A stretch of 64,000 nucleotides of DNA, from NCBI GenBank assembly GCA_965153355.1, contig OZ231128.1, positions 27,342,001 to 27,406,000 of the forward strand, written 5' to 3'. Origin of the DNA: Flaccisagitta enflata. Taxonomy: Eukaryota > Chaetognatha > Sagittoidea > Aphragmophora. Shown piece by piece: positions 25,887-36,182 of this stretch. Made by a program: the position numbers and the translations under genes. The notes under the pieces were generated by a model, which saw only the letters and a program-made list of their open reading frames with translations, was not told the origin of the DNA and did no database searches. Numbering within the stretch: position 1 is the first letter of the stretch; each line of letters starts with the position of its first letter.

Positions 25887-26089
25887 TTTTAGTCGCGTGC
25901 AATGTGACTGTCAATCTGTGTGTCAGTCGCAAAGTTATTTGAATTCTTTTTTCTTTTTTTATAATTTTGAACATGGGAGAAGTCGACAGCAAATTCAAAG
26001 GTCTTTCAGAATGTTTATCTGTTTGTCTGTCTGTACGGTTTGTTTTTTAAAGTACTGAAGCACGCGACGTTGATCTAAAGACCTTGTTT
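25887..26089 (-). mobile_element. F1 element, GTCGCGTGC type, diverged
   Basis: The minus-strand head is AACAAGGTCTTTAGATCAAC with GTCGCGTGC. The microsatellite is (GACA)n. The tail is GTCACATTGCACGCGACTAA, proximal arm eroded. Confidence 0.5.
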
Positions 26090-26169
26090 TTAATTTTTTT
26101 TTTGATTTGTCATCAAGACAGCGACTGAGAAAACTTCTACAATTCAAAGATATGTTTTGTTTTTTTTTG

Positions 26170-26662
26170 GTTTGCTTCTGTCGCGGACACTTCGGTCGGT
26201 CCACCGGTTGGTCAGTCGGTCCGTCGTTCTCAAAATTTGTTTTATGTTTGCTCCCCTGCCCCCCGCCCAACCATCCGCGATGGATTGCCGTAGTTCATAT
26301 TCACTCGTCACAAATTAATGACAAGCCATTTTGATAGGGCATATACGCCTAGTTCAAACGGTCATCAAAAACCGTATAAATCATACGTATTGTGCTCACA
26401 CTTGACATCAATTTCTCTCATTCACATCAAATCCCGCGCATGCAACTCCATACACCTCCGTTCGTTGGTTCGTACGTCCATCAGTCACAGTCAGTGACCC
26501 TCCTTTTCGCTATTACTGACCTTAGCAAATACTAAAAACTTGCATGTTACTGCCCCTCCCCACGTAACTACGGATGCCATTTATCCGGCATAAATAGCCT
26601 TACACGTCACTACGCCTGCCCATCTTCACGCAACTGGGGTTTCCGTGTATCCGGCAACCCTC
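26170..26662 (-). mobile_element. Two F1 fragments in tandem
   Basis: 26178-26300 has tail TGTCGCGGACAC, (GACC)n and head ATCGCGGATGGTTGGGCGGG. 26432-26662 has a tail-like GCATGCAACTCC and two head-like pieces (AGTTGCGTGAAGATGGGC and GTAACTACGG). Both are degenerate. Confidence 0.4.
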
Positions 26663-26815
26663 CCATTATTTTGCACCGAAAGACATTGTGTGTAACAAAT
26701 GTATCAACTAACCAGCTAGAAGAAATGGCAATGAAGGGATGATATGGAGTGACAGTAGATAAATCCCCACACCTAAAAGTTTTCTACACCTTCAAGTTTA
26801 ACGATTCTCGACCCA

Positions 26816-27022
26816 TTTTTAGTTGCGGACACGCAACTGTAGAGGAGGCTTTGTCCATCCGTCGGTCGGTCCGTTGGTTCGTCATGGTCATCGAGTTGAA
26901 AAATGGGAAAACAAGCGTTTTACATACTTTTTGTGTATGTTTGAGTGTGGGGGTGGGTTGGGTTGTGGATAGAGGTTCCCCTGCCCACCCGTCCGCAACG
27001 ATATTCTGACCCCGCGTCACTT
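26816..27022 (-). mobile_element. F1 element, GTTGCGGAC type, complete, at troponin C 5' end
   Basis: The minus-strand head is AAGTGACGCGGGGTCAGAAT with GTTGCGGACGGGTGGGCAGG. The microsatellite is (GACC)n. The tail is CAGTTGCGTGTCCGCAACTA. The box is the exact complement of GTCCGCAAC. The head ends 23 bp before the splice acceptor of the first coding exon of troponin C. Confidence 0.7.
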
Positions 27023-27045
27023 ATGTACGTGTTTCCCCTCTGCAG

Positions 27046-27073
27046 AAACTTCCTTCATAACTCCTTATCGAAG
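27046..27073 (+). other. Troponin C 5' UTR part of first coding exon
   Basis: The acceptor TTTCCCCTCTGCAG (ends 27045) lies 28 nt before the start codon. This suggests a further non-coding exon upstream. Confidence 0.5.
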
Positions 27074-27163
27074 ATGGCGGACGAAAAGGAGCCCAAGCCT
27101 GAAGGCGAAGAGGAGGGAGAGGAGGGAGAAGAAGAGGACGAGTTCAAACTTACCGACGATCAG
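27074..27163 (+). CDS. TnC: Troponin C, coding exon 1 (gene overview)
   Basis: Troponin C is the Ca2+ sensor of the thin-filament troponin complex, relieving troponin I inhibition when Ca2+ binds. Four exons (27074-27163, 29033-29155, 31070-31214, 32116-32270) join in consistent phase (0, 0, 1) to give 170 residues, slightly longer than the usual 150-165. The extra length is an acidic N-terminal extension in this exon, MADEKEPKPEGEEEGEEGEE, ending FKLTDDQ before GTAAATG. Downstream are four EF-hands. Loops II and IV are canonical (DSDGSGFVDIEE, residues 78-89; DEDGSGWVDYDE, 151-162). Loops I and III are degenerate. This is the arthropod-type pattern. The ATG is the first in the exon and lies just after a splice acceptor. 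The converging neighbour encodes a thymosin actin-binding protein, with no sign of shared regulation. Confidence 0.9.
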
Positions 27164-27397
27164 GTAAATGCACATTTGCACATACTGACCATTTTTGAAA
27201 TGCGAGACTAGAAACATTAGACAATTTAGACATGCATCAAGATTTTACATCATACTGGTAACAATGCGATTATTTCCCCAGAAAGAAAAGAAGACCATTA
27301 GGGCAAAAGTCGCGTGATCCGTGTCAACTCCACACACAAGTACATAATTCATTATTACAATCAAAAATGACTCAAAATGAAAAAAAAGTAAATATGA

Positions 27398-28538
27398 TAC
27401 CAGTAATGGCGGCTATCGCCGTAAGGAAACAAGCCCGACCGGGCAAAGATGCGTCCGGACTGTGTCTCTGCGTGAATTGATCATGTGACATATACGGAGA
27501 GACAGATGGACGAACAGACGGGTGAAATGATTGAGTAATAGAGGAGGCTCTCAAAACATGCTGGTTGATCATTTGTTTCAGTGTAGGATCTCACCGTGGC
27601 CAAAAACAGCCAAGAAACGCGGTTTTTGCACAGGCGTAACGGACCGACCGACGGACGGACGGACGGACGGATGGACGGACGGACGGACCGACCGACGGAC
27701 CGACCGACGGACGGACGGACGGACGGACAAACCCTCTTATAGAGATGCGAGGACGCATCTAAAAAGTCGTAAGCATTGGTCATTTTCTACCAAACTTTTG
27801 TGTTCAGACACTGTAGATTTTTTTATTTACTAGATTATTTCGAGAGCAAGTGTATGTATTGAATGCATTGAAAATCGGAGAAAAATAAGACAGAGCCAAA
27901 TGAGCTAGATGAGCTGAAATACTGCAAATCACTTAACCAGATGACTAACTATTCTTACTGACATGTTTTTTTGTATTTGCATGCTCAGACATGTATAAAG
28001 CATTTATTTATTCATCCCACATAAAATTTAAAAAAAAAACTGAGCTAAATCAGCTAAACAAGCTAGATTACTCAAAAACACCTTCACAGATTAGCAGCTA
28101 TGCTGACTAACATGCTATTTTGTATTTGCATACTCAGACAAGTATCAAAACATCTTTTAATTTACATCATTTAAAAAGAGAAAGACTGAGCTAAATGAGT
28201 TAAAATAGTTAAAATAATTGTTTTTTGTATTAGCATACTCAAACAAATATCAATACACTTCTTTATTGATCTCACACAAAATCATAGAAAATAAAAAAAA
28301 ATTCAATAAAATTTTTTTGTTAAAAAAATCTTTAAAAATTCATAACTTGAAAATTATTTGTCATAGAGCATTCCGCTTGGTGCCAAATGATAGAGAATTA
28401 TCAAATTTACTAATCTTATCAATTTTGTTTGGGGGTTCACTGGGTCAATCCAGAGTCTCAACTTCTTCATAAGAAAATGAAAACCATGTTTTTATCGACT
28501 ATGTCAAAAAATCGAAGACTGACTTCGACTTTTTTTTA
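27398..28538 (+). mobile_element. F2 element in troponin C intron 1, split by an F1 insertion
   Basis: The head is TACCAGTAATGGCGGCTATC then GCCGTAAGGAAA. It is interrupted by the F1 copy 27428-27765 and resumes AAAGTCGTAAGCATTGGTCA. The body has three related blocks with CATGCTCA/GCATACTCA and GAGCTAAAT motifs. The tail is AATCGAAGACTGACTTCGAC followed by TTTTTTTT. The uninterrupted relative is 36646-37492. Confidence 0.7.
27428..27765 (+). mobile_element. F1 element, AGATGCGTCC type, nested in F2
   Basis: The head is AACAAGCCCGACCGGGCAA with AGATGCGTCCGGAC. The interior has a ~90-bp body shared with 44700-44880, and a pure (GACG/GACC)n tract at 27640-27728. The tail is AGAGATGCGAGGACGCATCT followed by AAAAA. 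The head box is the exact complement of GGACGCATCT over 10 bp. Confidence 0.75.
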
Positions 28539-29032
28539 CCGATTAAATTAGATACTTTAGGTACCTTAATTACCACTCAAGTGAGGTTTGTTGACCTTGT
28601 TTTTCTCTGAGTGGCCAATTTCTTTTGTGACTCAAAGAGGGCAAGAAGAATTGATGAACGATGTAATCGTGAGAGACAGACGATTTACTTTTTGATCTTG
28701 GCCAATTTTTTTTTCTTTTTTTGCAACTTTCTTTTTTGCCGGCTGCCCCGTGCAAATTTTTCTTAAAGTAAAAATCACACTTTCATGGACCATCACAGAC
28801 GGATGATGAGTGACATCGATTTTGATTTAATATACAAAATTTAACAAACTAATTATATACATAAGTAACTAAGTAAATAAAGGAGCAAAACCCACTGATG
28901 TTATGAGATCCATCACTGTATTTTTTGTCATTAACCGAAGCATGGGCCTTCATTTACTTGGGATAGCATATACATAAAACTAGATATTTTTCGCAAAATT
29001 GCTCATTAATAAAAAAAATTATTTCATCACAG
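28539..29032. other. Rest of troponin C intron 1; F1 head fragment at 28550-28602
   Basis: The minus strand reads AACAAGGTCAACAAACCTCA at 28602, the same head as the element ending at 30699. No tail was found. The rest is AT-rich intron ending ATTTCATCACAG. Confidence 0.45.
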
Positions 29033-29155
29033 ATTCAAGATTTTAAAGATGCATTCAAAAAGTTCGACACGGAACAACATGGAGAAATCCCCACATCCGA
29101 GCTGGGAACTGTCATGAGAATGTTGGGCCATCTGCTTAAAGATGATGAGTTGCAG
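29033..29155 (+). CDS. TnC: Troponin C, coding exon 2 (EF-hand I)
   Basis: Forty-one codons between ATTTCATCACAG and GTAAGA. They encode the first EF-hand. The loop DTEQHGEIPTSE (residues 42-53) has Glu and His at positions 3 and 5 and Pro at 9, so Ca2+ binding is unlikely. The exon ends in LGHLLKDDELQ, the start of the linker helix before site II. Confidence 0.9.
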
Positions 29156-29507
29156 GTAAGATCATGGGAGACAATCATAATAAGATTAATGGTCAGACAC
29201 GCTGATAGACAAAATGAAAGAGGAGCTACACTGCTACTACGCGAATAAAAAAAACCGCACCCTTTTGTAGCTGAGTGGAAGAGATACAAAAAATTAATTC
29301 AAAATTTTTTTGTTCAACTGATTTTAAAGATTTTTGAATTTTTTTCATTCTAGACCAACCCCAGGTCTGTATCTCAAACCGTTTAGGAGATAGAGCTTGC
29401 CAAAGTGAACCTCTTTTTTCCAAAAATACTCTTTTTTCAATAAGATTGCAAAACTGAAAATGGCAATGTTTTCACTCTTTTTAGTCGCAGACACGCGACT
29501 CTAGAAG

Positions 29508-30109
29508 CAGGGTCCGACAAAATTTCTTGCTGCCTACGAGCAAAAAATTTCTACTGGTCCCTGCCTACAAAATATGCATATGATTTTTATATAATTCCAA
29601 TAACAAAAAAGATTGATAGTTATCTGAAGTACATCAACCAAATGAATTTTGTAGGCAGGAACTATCTTAAAAACCTCATTATTTTCTTCACATGACCTTA
29701 TATAGGTAGGACTTAATAAAACATTGTGTATGAAAAAAGTCCATCGCTAAAGAAGATTCACATTAGCAATTCTACATCTATGTATTATTTGCTTTTTGTT
29801 TACCATGAATTTTAAAGGCAAAACTTTGTAGGCAGGAGTTAATCAAATTTCAAATGCTTGAAATCTTTATTCTGAAATACCAGTTACTTTCACAAACAGA
29901 TATTCTGTAAGCAGATATTATAAGTTAGGCAATATCATCAATCTATCTTTTCCTTCCTTTTCCCCTCTTTTTTTCCCCTCTTTCTTTCTCCTTTTCCCTC
30001 TTTCTTTTCATCTCTTCTTTTACCCCCACTTTTCTTTTCTCTACTGCCTACAAGACTGCTCGCTGCCTTGGAGCATTGCTCCCGTGCTCCCGCACTTTGT
30101 CGTACCCTG
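29508..30109. mobile_element. 602-bp hAT element inserted in an F1 tail
   Basis: Terminal inverted repeats CAGGGTCCGACAAA and TTTGTCGTACCCTG are flanked by the 8-bp duplication TCTAGAAG (29500-29507 and 30110-30117), the hallmark of hAT. There is no transposase frame. The interior repeats TGCCTACAAAA-type motifs in both orientations. Confidence 0.8.
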
Positions 30110-30194
30110 TCTAGAAGCCGCTATGTCGGTCTGTCGGTCGGTCTGTCGGTCGGTCCGTAACTTTTTTTAAATAAAGCCTAAATCTTCATTTTGA

Positions 30195-30672
30195 AGGTAC
30201 TCTAGGGTACTTTAGGGTACTTTAGGGTACTTCAGGGTACTATAGGTATTAAAGGGTACTATAGGTATTTAAGGGTAATGTACCTTACTTTAGGTAATTT
30301 TTGGTACTTTAGGTACTTTTGGGTACTTTAGGGTAATTAAGGGTTCTTTAAGGTACTTTAGGGTACATCAGGTACTTAAGGGTACTTTAGAGTACATCAG
30401 TTTATTTAAGAGTACTTTAGGTACTAAAGGTACTTTAGAGTACGTTAGGGTTGTTTAGGGTACTTAAGGGTACTCTATGGTACATAAGGTACTTTAGGTA
30501 CTTTTCCCTTAATACCTTTACCTTTATTGCCTTTACCTTTATTACCTTCATTACCTGTATTACTTTTGTTACCTTTATTACCTTCATTATCTTTATTACT
30601 TTTATTACCTTTATTACCTTCATTACCTTTTTTACCTTTATTACCATTATTACCTTTATTACCTTTATTACC
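30195..30672. repeat. GGTACTTTAG minisatellite switching to TTACCTTTA units
   Basis: ~10-bp GGTACTTTAG units (30195-30500) give way to 9-bp TTACCTTTA units (30505-30672). The frames on either strand (Val-Ile-Lys, Thr-Phe-Ile) are compositional. Confidence 0.85.
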
Positions 30673-31069
30673 ACGCGAATAAGGTTTGTTGACCTTGTTT
30701 ATGTCATTTCTAAACGAATAAAGCTAGAAATACCAGATTGAAGCCAAATGAAAGATCTCTTTGAGATCTTCAAAATGGTTTAAGATTTTGTTTAATTTTT
30801 TTTTGAAATTTAATATGATAAATTGTCATTTAAAAGTGCTGCTTTTTTTTTATTCGCGTAGTACAGTCTTGAATCTTGACGTAAATTAATGGCCATCTTC
30901 TCACGAACGAGCTGCATTGGAATGCCACATTTTGGCTAACATTGTTGGGACATGGGAGCGGCCTTTGGACTAATTGAAGTGTTTTCCATCCCAATACTCA
31001 ATTTGCTACATTTGAAAGAATACATGGTACCACCGATCAACACTTTCACGCAACTGTACCCCATTTAAG

Positions 31070-31214
31070 GAAGCGATTGAGTCTGTTGACAGCGATGGAT
31101 CTGGATTTGTCGACATCGAAGAGTTCTTAGAATTGATGAGAATGAAGACGAAGGAATCCGCCGATGAGGCCGAAATCAAAGAGGCCTTCAGAATCCTTGA
31201 CAGAGACAACAAAG
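31070..31214 (+). CDS. TnC: Troponin C, coding exon 3 (EF-hand II and start of III)
   Basis: The acceptor is CCCATTTAAG, weak but in frame. The exon encodes EAIESVDSDGSGFVDIEEFL with a canonical EF-hand II loop (residues 78-89). The linker LMRMKTKESADEAEIKEAF leads to EF-hand III, DRDNK. The donor G/GTAATT splits the codon for the invariant loop glycine (residue 120). Confidence 0.88.
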
Positions 31215-32115
31215 GTAATTTTAAGCCACAACAGCAAGGGGCGCTGAATGTCACCATATCGTTCTGTCCATCCGTCCTTTCATCCACGGTGCCACTTTTT
31301 TTTTTTTTTTTTGTGTAGTAATTAGTAAGTCATAGGCACGCCGCCTCATTCTGGAGCATGGAGCAGCGCGCAGCCCCGCCTCTCGGCGGAGCAGGGAAGT
31401 GCCGGCAGTTCCAAGGAGAGAGAGATCGATCGCAGTCCATATAATGTTGAGACCCTCATTTGCATATTGCGGTTTAACATTAAAGGCTCCTTCGTAACGC
31501 CAAAAAATCAGAATCAATCAACAGAAAAAATTCCTTTTTAATGAGACAGTTTTTTTACGCAAAGAATAATGGAGCTTTTCGCTTCTTTGAAAGTTGTAAA
31601 AAACATTTAGCATGCACTTTGTCATTCGTCCTTCCCCAAATGTAACTGTTAAGTACAAAGATTATTTTAAATAAAATATCTCTCGGGATTGGGACATCAT
31701 CCGTTTTGTCAACGTCAGAGATCTATCTTTCTCTCGTGAGCGGACTGCTCTCTAATCACGATTCCCGCGCGACACTTGACCTGGGGACTGGGAACAGCAG
31801 GGAACTGTCATCGCGCTATGCTGTACTCATTAAGGCGGGTGCTGAACTTTTTTCGCTGATCCCCACTTAAAAGTCGGCAGCGTCCAGAAGAAACTTCTGC
31901 TTCTCGCCAGAGAAGAAGAACTAAGAGGCTTGGTCATAGGGCAATCTGCTCCCTATCTTTCTTAATTTCTGTATCAGTTTATATTCTAAGCTCTTGAAAG
32001 TCTTTTTAATCAGATACTTTTGGCGATGGCATACTTGCCAAGGTCGATTGCGTGATATGTGACAATTCTTTGCTGCATGAGCGAGAGCGTTTAATTTTTT
32101 GCCTCTCCACCGCAG
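31215..32115. other. Troponin C intron 3
   Basis: Contains a T-run at 31296-31313 and two GC-rich patches (31335-31410 and 31740-31850) without a coding frame I can support. Ends TTTGCCTCTCCACCGCAG. Confidence 0.5.
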
Positions 32116-32270
32116 GCGAAATTCACACGGACGTCATCAAAGAGATTCTGTTGGAGCTGTTCAGCAGCTTGACTCAAGAAGAAGTCGACGATATCATCGC
32201 AGACATCGACGAGGACGGCTCGGGATGGGTCGACTACGACGAGTTCAAAGAACTCATGCTTGGAAACTAA
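32116..32270 (+). CDS. TnC: Troponin C, terminal coding exon 4 (EF-hands III end and IV)
   Basis: Completes EF-hand III as DRDNKGEIHTDV (residues 115-126). Val replaces the Ca2+-chelating Glu at position 12, so site III is probably inactive. Arthropod troponin C has the same TDV sequence here. It continues IKEILLELFSSLTQEEVDDI to the canonical EF-hand IV, DEDGSGWVDYDE (151-162), ending KELMLGN and TAA. A (CT)n tract starts 4 nt after the stop. Confidence 0.92.
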
Positions 32271-32273
32271 GAT

Positions 32274-32274
<1 letters not shown>

Positions 32275-32359
<85 letters not shown>
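32275..32359. repeat. (CT)n microsatellite in troponin C 3' UTR
   Basis: About 42 CT units starting four bases after the stop codon, so it would be transcribed. Confidence 0.95.
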
Positions 32360-32361
<2 letters not shown>

Positions 32362-32544
32362 ATCTCATTGTCAGACGACCTTAATGAAGTTTGCATCTTA
32401 TCCATCATAGATTCAAGCGATAATTCTTCCCTTTTCTATTGCAAGTGTCGTCCTCGTAGATAATTTTGTTTCGTTCTTTCATTGTCAACTAGTATTTTTT
32501 CATTCATGACAGTATTAATCAAATGAAATTGTGATGATGATGAT

Positions 32545-32550
32545 AATAAA
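32545..32550 (+). other. Troponin C poly(A) signal AATAAA
   Basis: First AATAAA after the stop, ~275 nt downstream. Confidence 0.55.
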
Positions 32551-33684
32551 AACATCAATACTTAAAATGCACATCTTCTTATAATTCAGTCTGTATTTCA
32601 TGGTAAGTGATTTATCGTCATTTGAATTGATGATAGTGAAGAAGTTTCAAGATAAAAATGGCAGAATGCAATTTTGATCAATATTTTAACGGACACACAA
32701 GATAGATACTTTGAGAGCTACATAGACAATTCACCAAAGTGTTTGTTGTGGTATAGCCGTATAGATATCAAAATACGGAGCTAATCTATGTATCTAAGTA
32801 CGATAAAGCATGAGTACAGTGGGCGTACAAACAGTGAAAAGAGCAAGTACAATGATAAAAAAATTGTCAATTGCAGGATGGCTAGCGCTCCGAAGAAGAA
32901 ACCCCGGTAAAGAATGTTGTTGTGACATGTGGACTACCATTCCCTTCGTTTATGACAAGTAGATCTATAGAACAAAGTCCTTTAATTACTATACCGAAAC
33001 CACAACGTGTGAGTTGCCAACCTCATTTTGCAGTAACTTACGGTGTGAAAGTCTAGAGGGCTAGTTATAGTTCAAGGGGGTTACAACACTTTACCAATTA
33101 ATCATTCTTGTTAACATTATCAGCTTCTACAGTAAGTCAACGTTGAAAATAATATCAATTTCAAAACAACACTTCAAAGTAAAACAAAATAAAAACAGCA
33201 TTCCTCTTTTACTCGTAAATGAAAAATTCCAATCCGAAAATAACAGAAAACTCAAGAGAGAGAAACATTTTTCCCCTCACTTTCTAAGGTGAAACTATTT
33301 TAATTCGATTTCAAAAACAATCATTCAAATTTACAGAGAGTAGGCCCAGTTCTCTAAGCCACGGGAATTAACTATGCAAAAACGAATATCCAAGCGACGC
33401 ATGCACCGTAAGACAAGCCGGTATGGCGCTGGTTGATCACTCTCCATCAGTCCATGGTCTCGTAAGCGAGCATCGTTTGATAAAGAAAGGTGGGAAGTAA
33501 ATCAGCAAATGAAAAAAAAAATAATTACGAAATCTTGGTTTCGGGACGATGATTCTTTACCAAAATTAAGAATAAGAAATAGATCAATGTCACAGCCAAG
33601 AAATTGACTCATTTCCTTCAGCCCTCAAAAATAAATGTTCGGTTTTTTCTGCCTTTCTCCTTTACTTTTTTCTTTTTTCATGTT
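32551..33684. other. Intergenic DNA between convergent genes
   Basis: AT-rich and free of recognisable elements or frames, one of the few repeat-poor kilobases here. Confidence 0.5.
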
Positions 33685-33690
33685 TTTATT
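33685..33690 (-). other. Thymosin poly(A) signal AATAAA
   Basis: On the minus strand AATAAA lies ~67 nt after the thymosin stop codon. Confidence 0.5.
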
Positions 33691-33756
33691 TTGTTTCACT
33701 TCGTTTCACTTCACCACTTTGTTTTTTTAAACATTTTGATTAATTGTCGACTATCT

Positions 33757-33830
33757 TCAGGACGATTCACTAAGCTTCCGTTCCAAAGTAATCGTGTCTT
33801 TATCAGGGAGAGTGTTCTTCTCTATCGTTT
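33757..33830 (-). CDS. Six-module beta-thymosin, terminal exon 3
   Basis: Follows the acceptor TTTTTTCTTCAG on the minus strand. The two leading bases complete the Glu codon begun in exon 2, giving LKRTETIEKNTLPDKDTITL, ERKLSESS and TGA. This is the C-terminal module (residues 207-234) and is the closest to a classical single-module beta-thymosin (LKxTET, EKN-LP-K-TI). Confidence 0.9.
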
Positions 33831-33964
33831 CTGAAGAAAAAAGATCATTAAGTAATCCGAAAAGATCATTTAACAGATTGATTTGTAAAAAAAAAACACA
33901 ATCTTTTTCGAGTAAGTTCAAATCAAACGTTCTTGTAGACAAATTATGTTTTAATTCAATTAGC

Positions 33965-34173
33965 TTTTAGTTGCGGACAAGCGATTCTAAAAGAGGCTTT
34001 GTCCGTCGGCCCGTCGCTCCGTTGGTGCTTTGTGATCGAGTCAAAAAATGTCTGATGCTGCAGTCATGATTATCAGTGTGTGTGTGAGCATGGAGTGGGG
34101 GAGGTTATGGATGGAGTTTGTATGCCCCTGCACACCCGTCCGCAACGATAATGAGACCTCGCGTCACTTGTTT
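33965..34173 (-). mobile_element. F1 element, GTTGCGGAC type, in thymosin intron 2
   Basis: The minus-strand head is AACAAGTGACGCGAGGTCTC with GTTGCGGACGGGTG. The tail is AGAATCGCTTGTCCGCAACT followed by AAAAG. Head box and distal arm match exactly. The proximal tail arm (AATCGCT) has mutated. Confidence 0.65.
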
Positions 34174-34465
34174 CAAAAAATACCCAACTCTCTTGAAGTT
34201 AGCTCAAATTGCTGATGACATAACTCACTGATAAGCCAGATAATATAACATATTTATTTAAGTTGAGAGACAAGCAAAGGAACCGCGAAATATGTAGTGA
34301 GGTGTCACAGGGGTTTTCTTAGAGTTTTGTTTATGTCAATCATAGAGTTCACTGATTACGCAAGTCGAAGAATTCAAAGAGAGAGACAGAGAGACAGAGA
34401 GAGAGACAGAGAGAGAGAAGTTGGAGGTAGGCTCAGGATGAAAGAAGAGGGAGAAGAAGAAAAGG

Positions 34466-34669
34466 AACAAGTGACTCGGGGTCACAATATTGTTGCGGAC
34501 GGGTGGGCAAGGGGCATCCAACCCTCATCCACACCCCATGCCCCCCAACCAACACACATACCCAAATAAGCATCTAAAACACTCGTTTTCTCAATTTTGG
34601 ACACGTTGACACCGACGGATCAACAGACGGACAAAGCCTCTTATAGAGTTGCGTGTCCGCAACTAAAAA
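34466..34669 (+). mobile_element. F1 element, GTTGCGGAC type, complete, in thymosin intron 2
   Basis: Head AACAAGTGACTCGGGGTCAC with GTTGCGGACGGGTGGGCAAG. Microsatellite much reduced (CCGACGGATCAACAGACGG). Tail AGAGTTGCGTGTCCGCAACT followed by AAAAAG. Exact box match over 9 bp. Confidence 0.7.
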
Positions 34670-35271
34670 GAAAAAGATGGCAGACAACAACAGCAACAAC
34701 AAAAACAACAACAACATCTTCAGCGAAACAGGGCGCGGGGTGGTTCACACAATTCGAGAGGGAATGAAGAAGAGGAGTTCGAAAACAAAAATCTCTTCGA
34801 AATCAAAAACAACCTGTCAACCTCACGATCTTAAATCTGAAGAAATCGTCTAATATCCTTTATATTTAGAGGAACAAAATGCGGAGTAGAATTTGAGTTG
34901 AGGTTACATATAGTCTCTGATATCACTGCCAAGGTCGCAGGCTTAAAATCCAGGTTCGAATGGAATTCAAATGAGTAAAATAGGATCTTTTTGGCCCTTT
35001 TGCTCCTTTCTGAAATATGATCTGTTTGATTAGAGTAGAGTCGATTCGGCGAATGGAAGATAGTATTAGTAACTACTGTTAATAATGGCAGAGGTTCTTT
35101 TCAACACAGAATAGAAACGAATGTTTGAGCTATAAAAAAAGAAAAAATGAAACAAAATGGAACGAAACGAATGTTTGCTGTAAAAAAAATTGTAATTATA
35201 ATTCGAAACCCTAAAGCAGAAAAATAAGTAATTTACTAACTCCAATTAAGAGCTCGATATGCATGACTCAC

Positions 35272-35434
35272 CTGTCCGTTTGAGGCCAGTCTTATCAAAT
35301 TCTCCAACGCCTTGAATGACGCTTGTTTCCCTTTTGTCTTTCTCCACCACTGACGCGTCCGGAAGGACGTTCTTTTCTTGCGTCTCAGCATGCTTCAGAT
35401 TAGATTTGTCGAAACCGCAAACACTTTGCAGAAC
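35272..35434 (-). CDS. Six-module beta-thymosin, exon 2
   Basis: Minus strand, from the acceptor CTCGCGTCTAG to the donor ACAG/GTGAGT, 163 nt. It encodes VLQSVCGFDKSNLKHAETQE then KNVLPDASVVEKDKRE, which is module five (LKHAET at residues 169-174), and the spacer SVIQGVGEFDKTG that begins module six. Enters in phase 0 and leaves after one base of the next codon. Confidence 0.9.
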
Positions 35435-35646
35435 CTAGACGCGAGTGTAACAAAAATTAACTCGCTTTATAAAGAATGTGATGAAAGATAACGCCTCTGT
35501 CACTGTAGCGATGTGTTCTCTCTTTTATTCTATTCATCTGTCTCTCTTCCTAGTTGTTTGTCGCTCTCTCGATCTTAGTTTACTGCTCTGTTTTTGTCTC
35601 TCTGCTTCTCTCTCCATCTCTTTCTCTCCTCATGTCAGTCTTGTCA

Positions 35647-35649
<3 letters not shown>

Positions 35650-35728
<79 letters not shown>
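35650..35728. repeat. (CT)n microsatellite in thymosin intron 1
   Basis: About 39 CT units. Confidence 0.95.
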
Positions 35729-35733
<5 letters not shown>

Positions 35734-36139
35734 TATTACGATTAAGTCTTAACCACAGACATTAATTCCTCTGGTCTCAATTAGAACAAGGTTTTGGATT
35801 GCAGGGTCCCGGAAGCAGTTCACACAAAAGTCAACACCTCTGGCTAGCTGTTCCGTATGTTTTACATCAACGCCTCTACAGGAAGAAAGCGTAGAGCGGA
35901 AGGATATGCAGCTTGCTTGATTACGGGCACGTTGGCAGTAGACAGGGAGCAGGGGGAAGTGATTCAAGTAATAAAAACTAATAATTATGTCAACAGGCAG
36001 GGGCAGTGACGTAAAATGCTAAAATGGTAGCTGGGGGACCGACCGACCAAAAGGACGGGAAACAATAAAATAAAGAGAAAGAAAGACAAAAAGAAAGAAA
36101 CGCTAAAAGAAAGATAGGTAAGAAGCTAGAACGCAACAG

Positions 36140-36182
<43 letters not shown>

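Larger units (their letters stand above)
29481..30699 (-). mobile_element. F1-like element in troponin C intron 2, with minisatellite and hAT insertion
   Basis: On the minus strand the head is AACAAGGTCAACAAACCTTA then TTCGCGTGG. The interior is a long minisatellite (30190-30672): GGTAATAAA units, then AAGTACCCTAAA units. After the (GACC)n tract (30120-30160) comes the tail TAGAGTCGCGTGTCTGCGACTAA. The tail is split by an hAT element at 29508-30109. Confidence 0.6.

Noticed and set aside
31335-31410. GC-rich patch in troponin C intron 3 as an snRNA or extra exon
   Set aside because: No U1, U2 or U6 signature and no frame compatible with the flanking exon phases.
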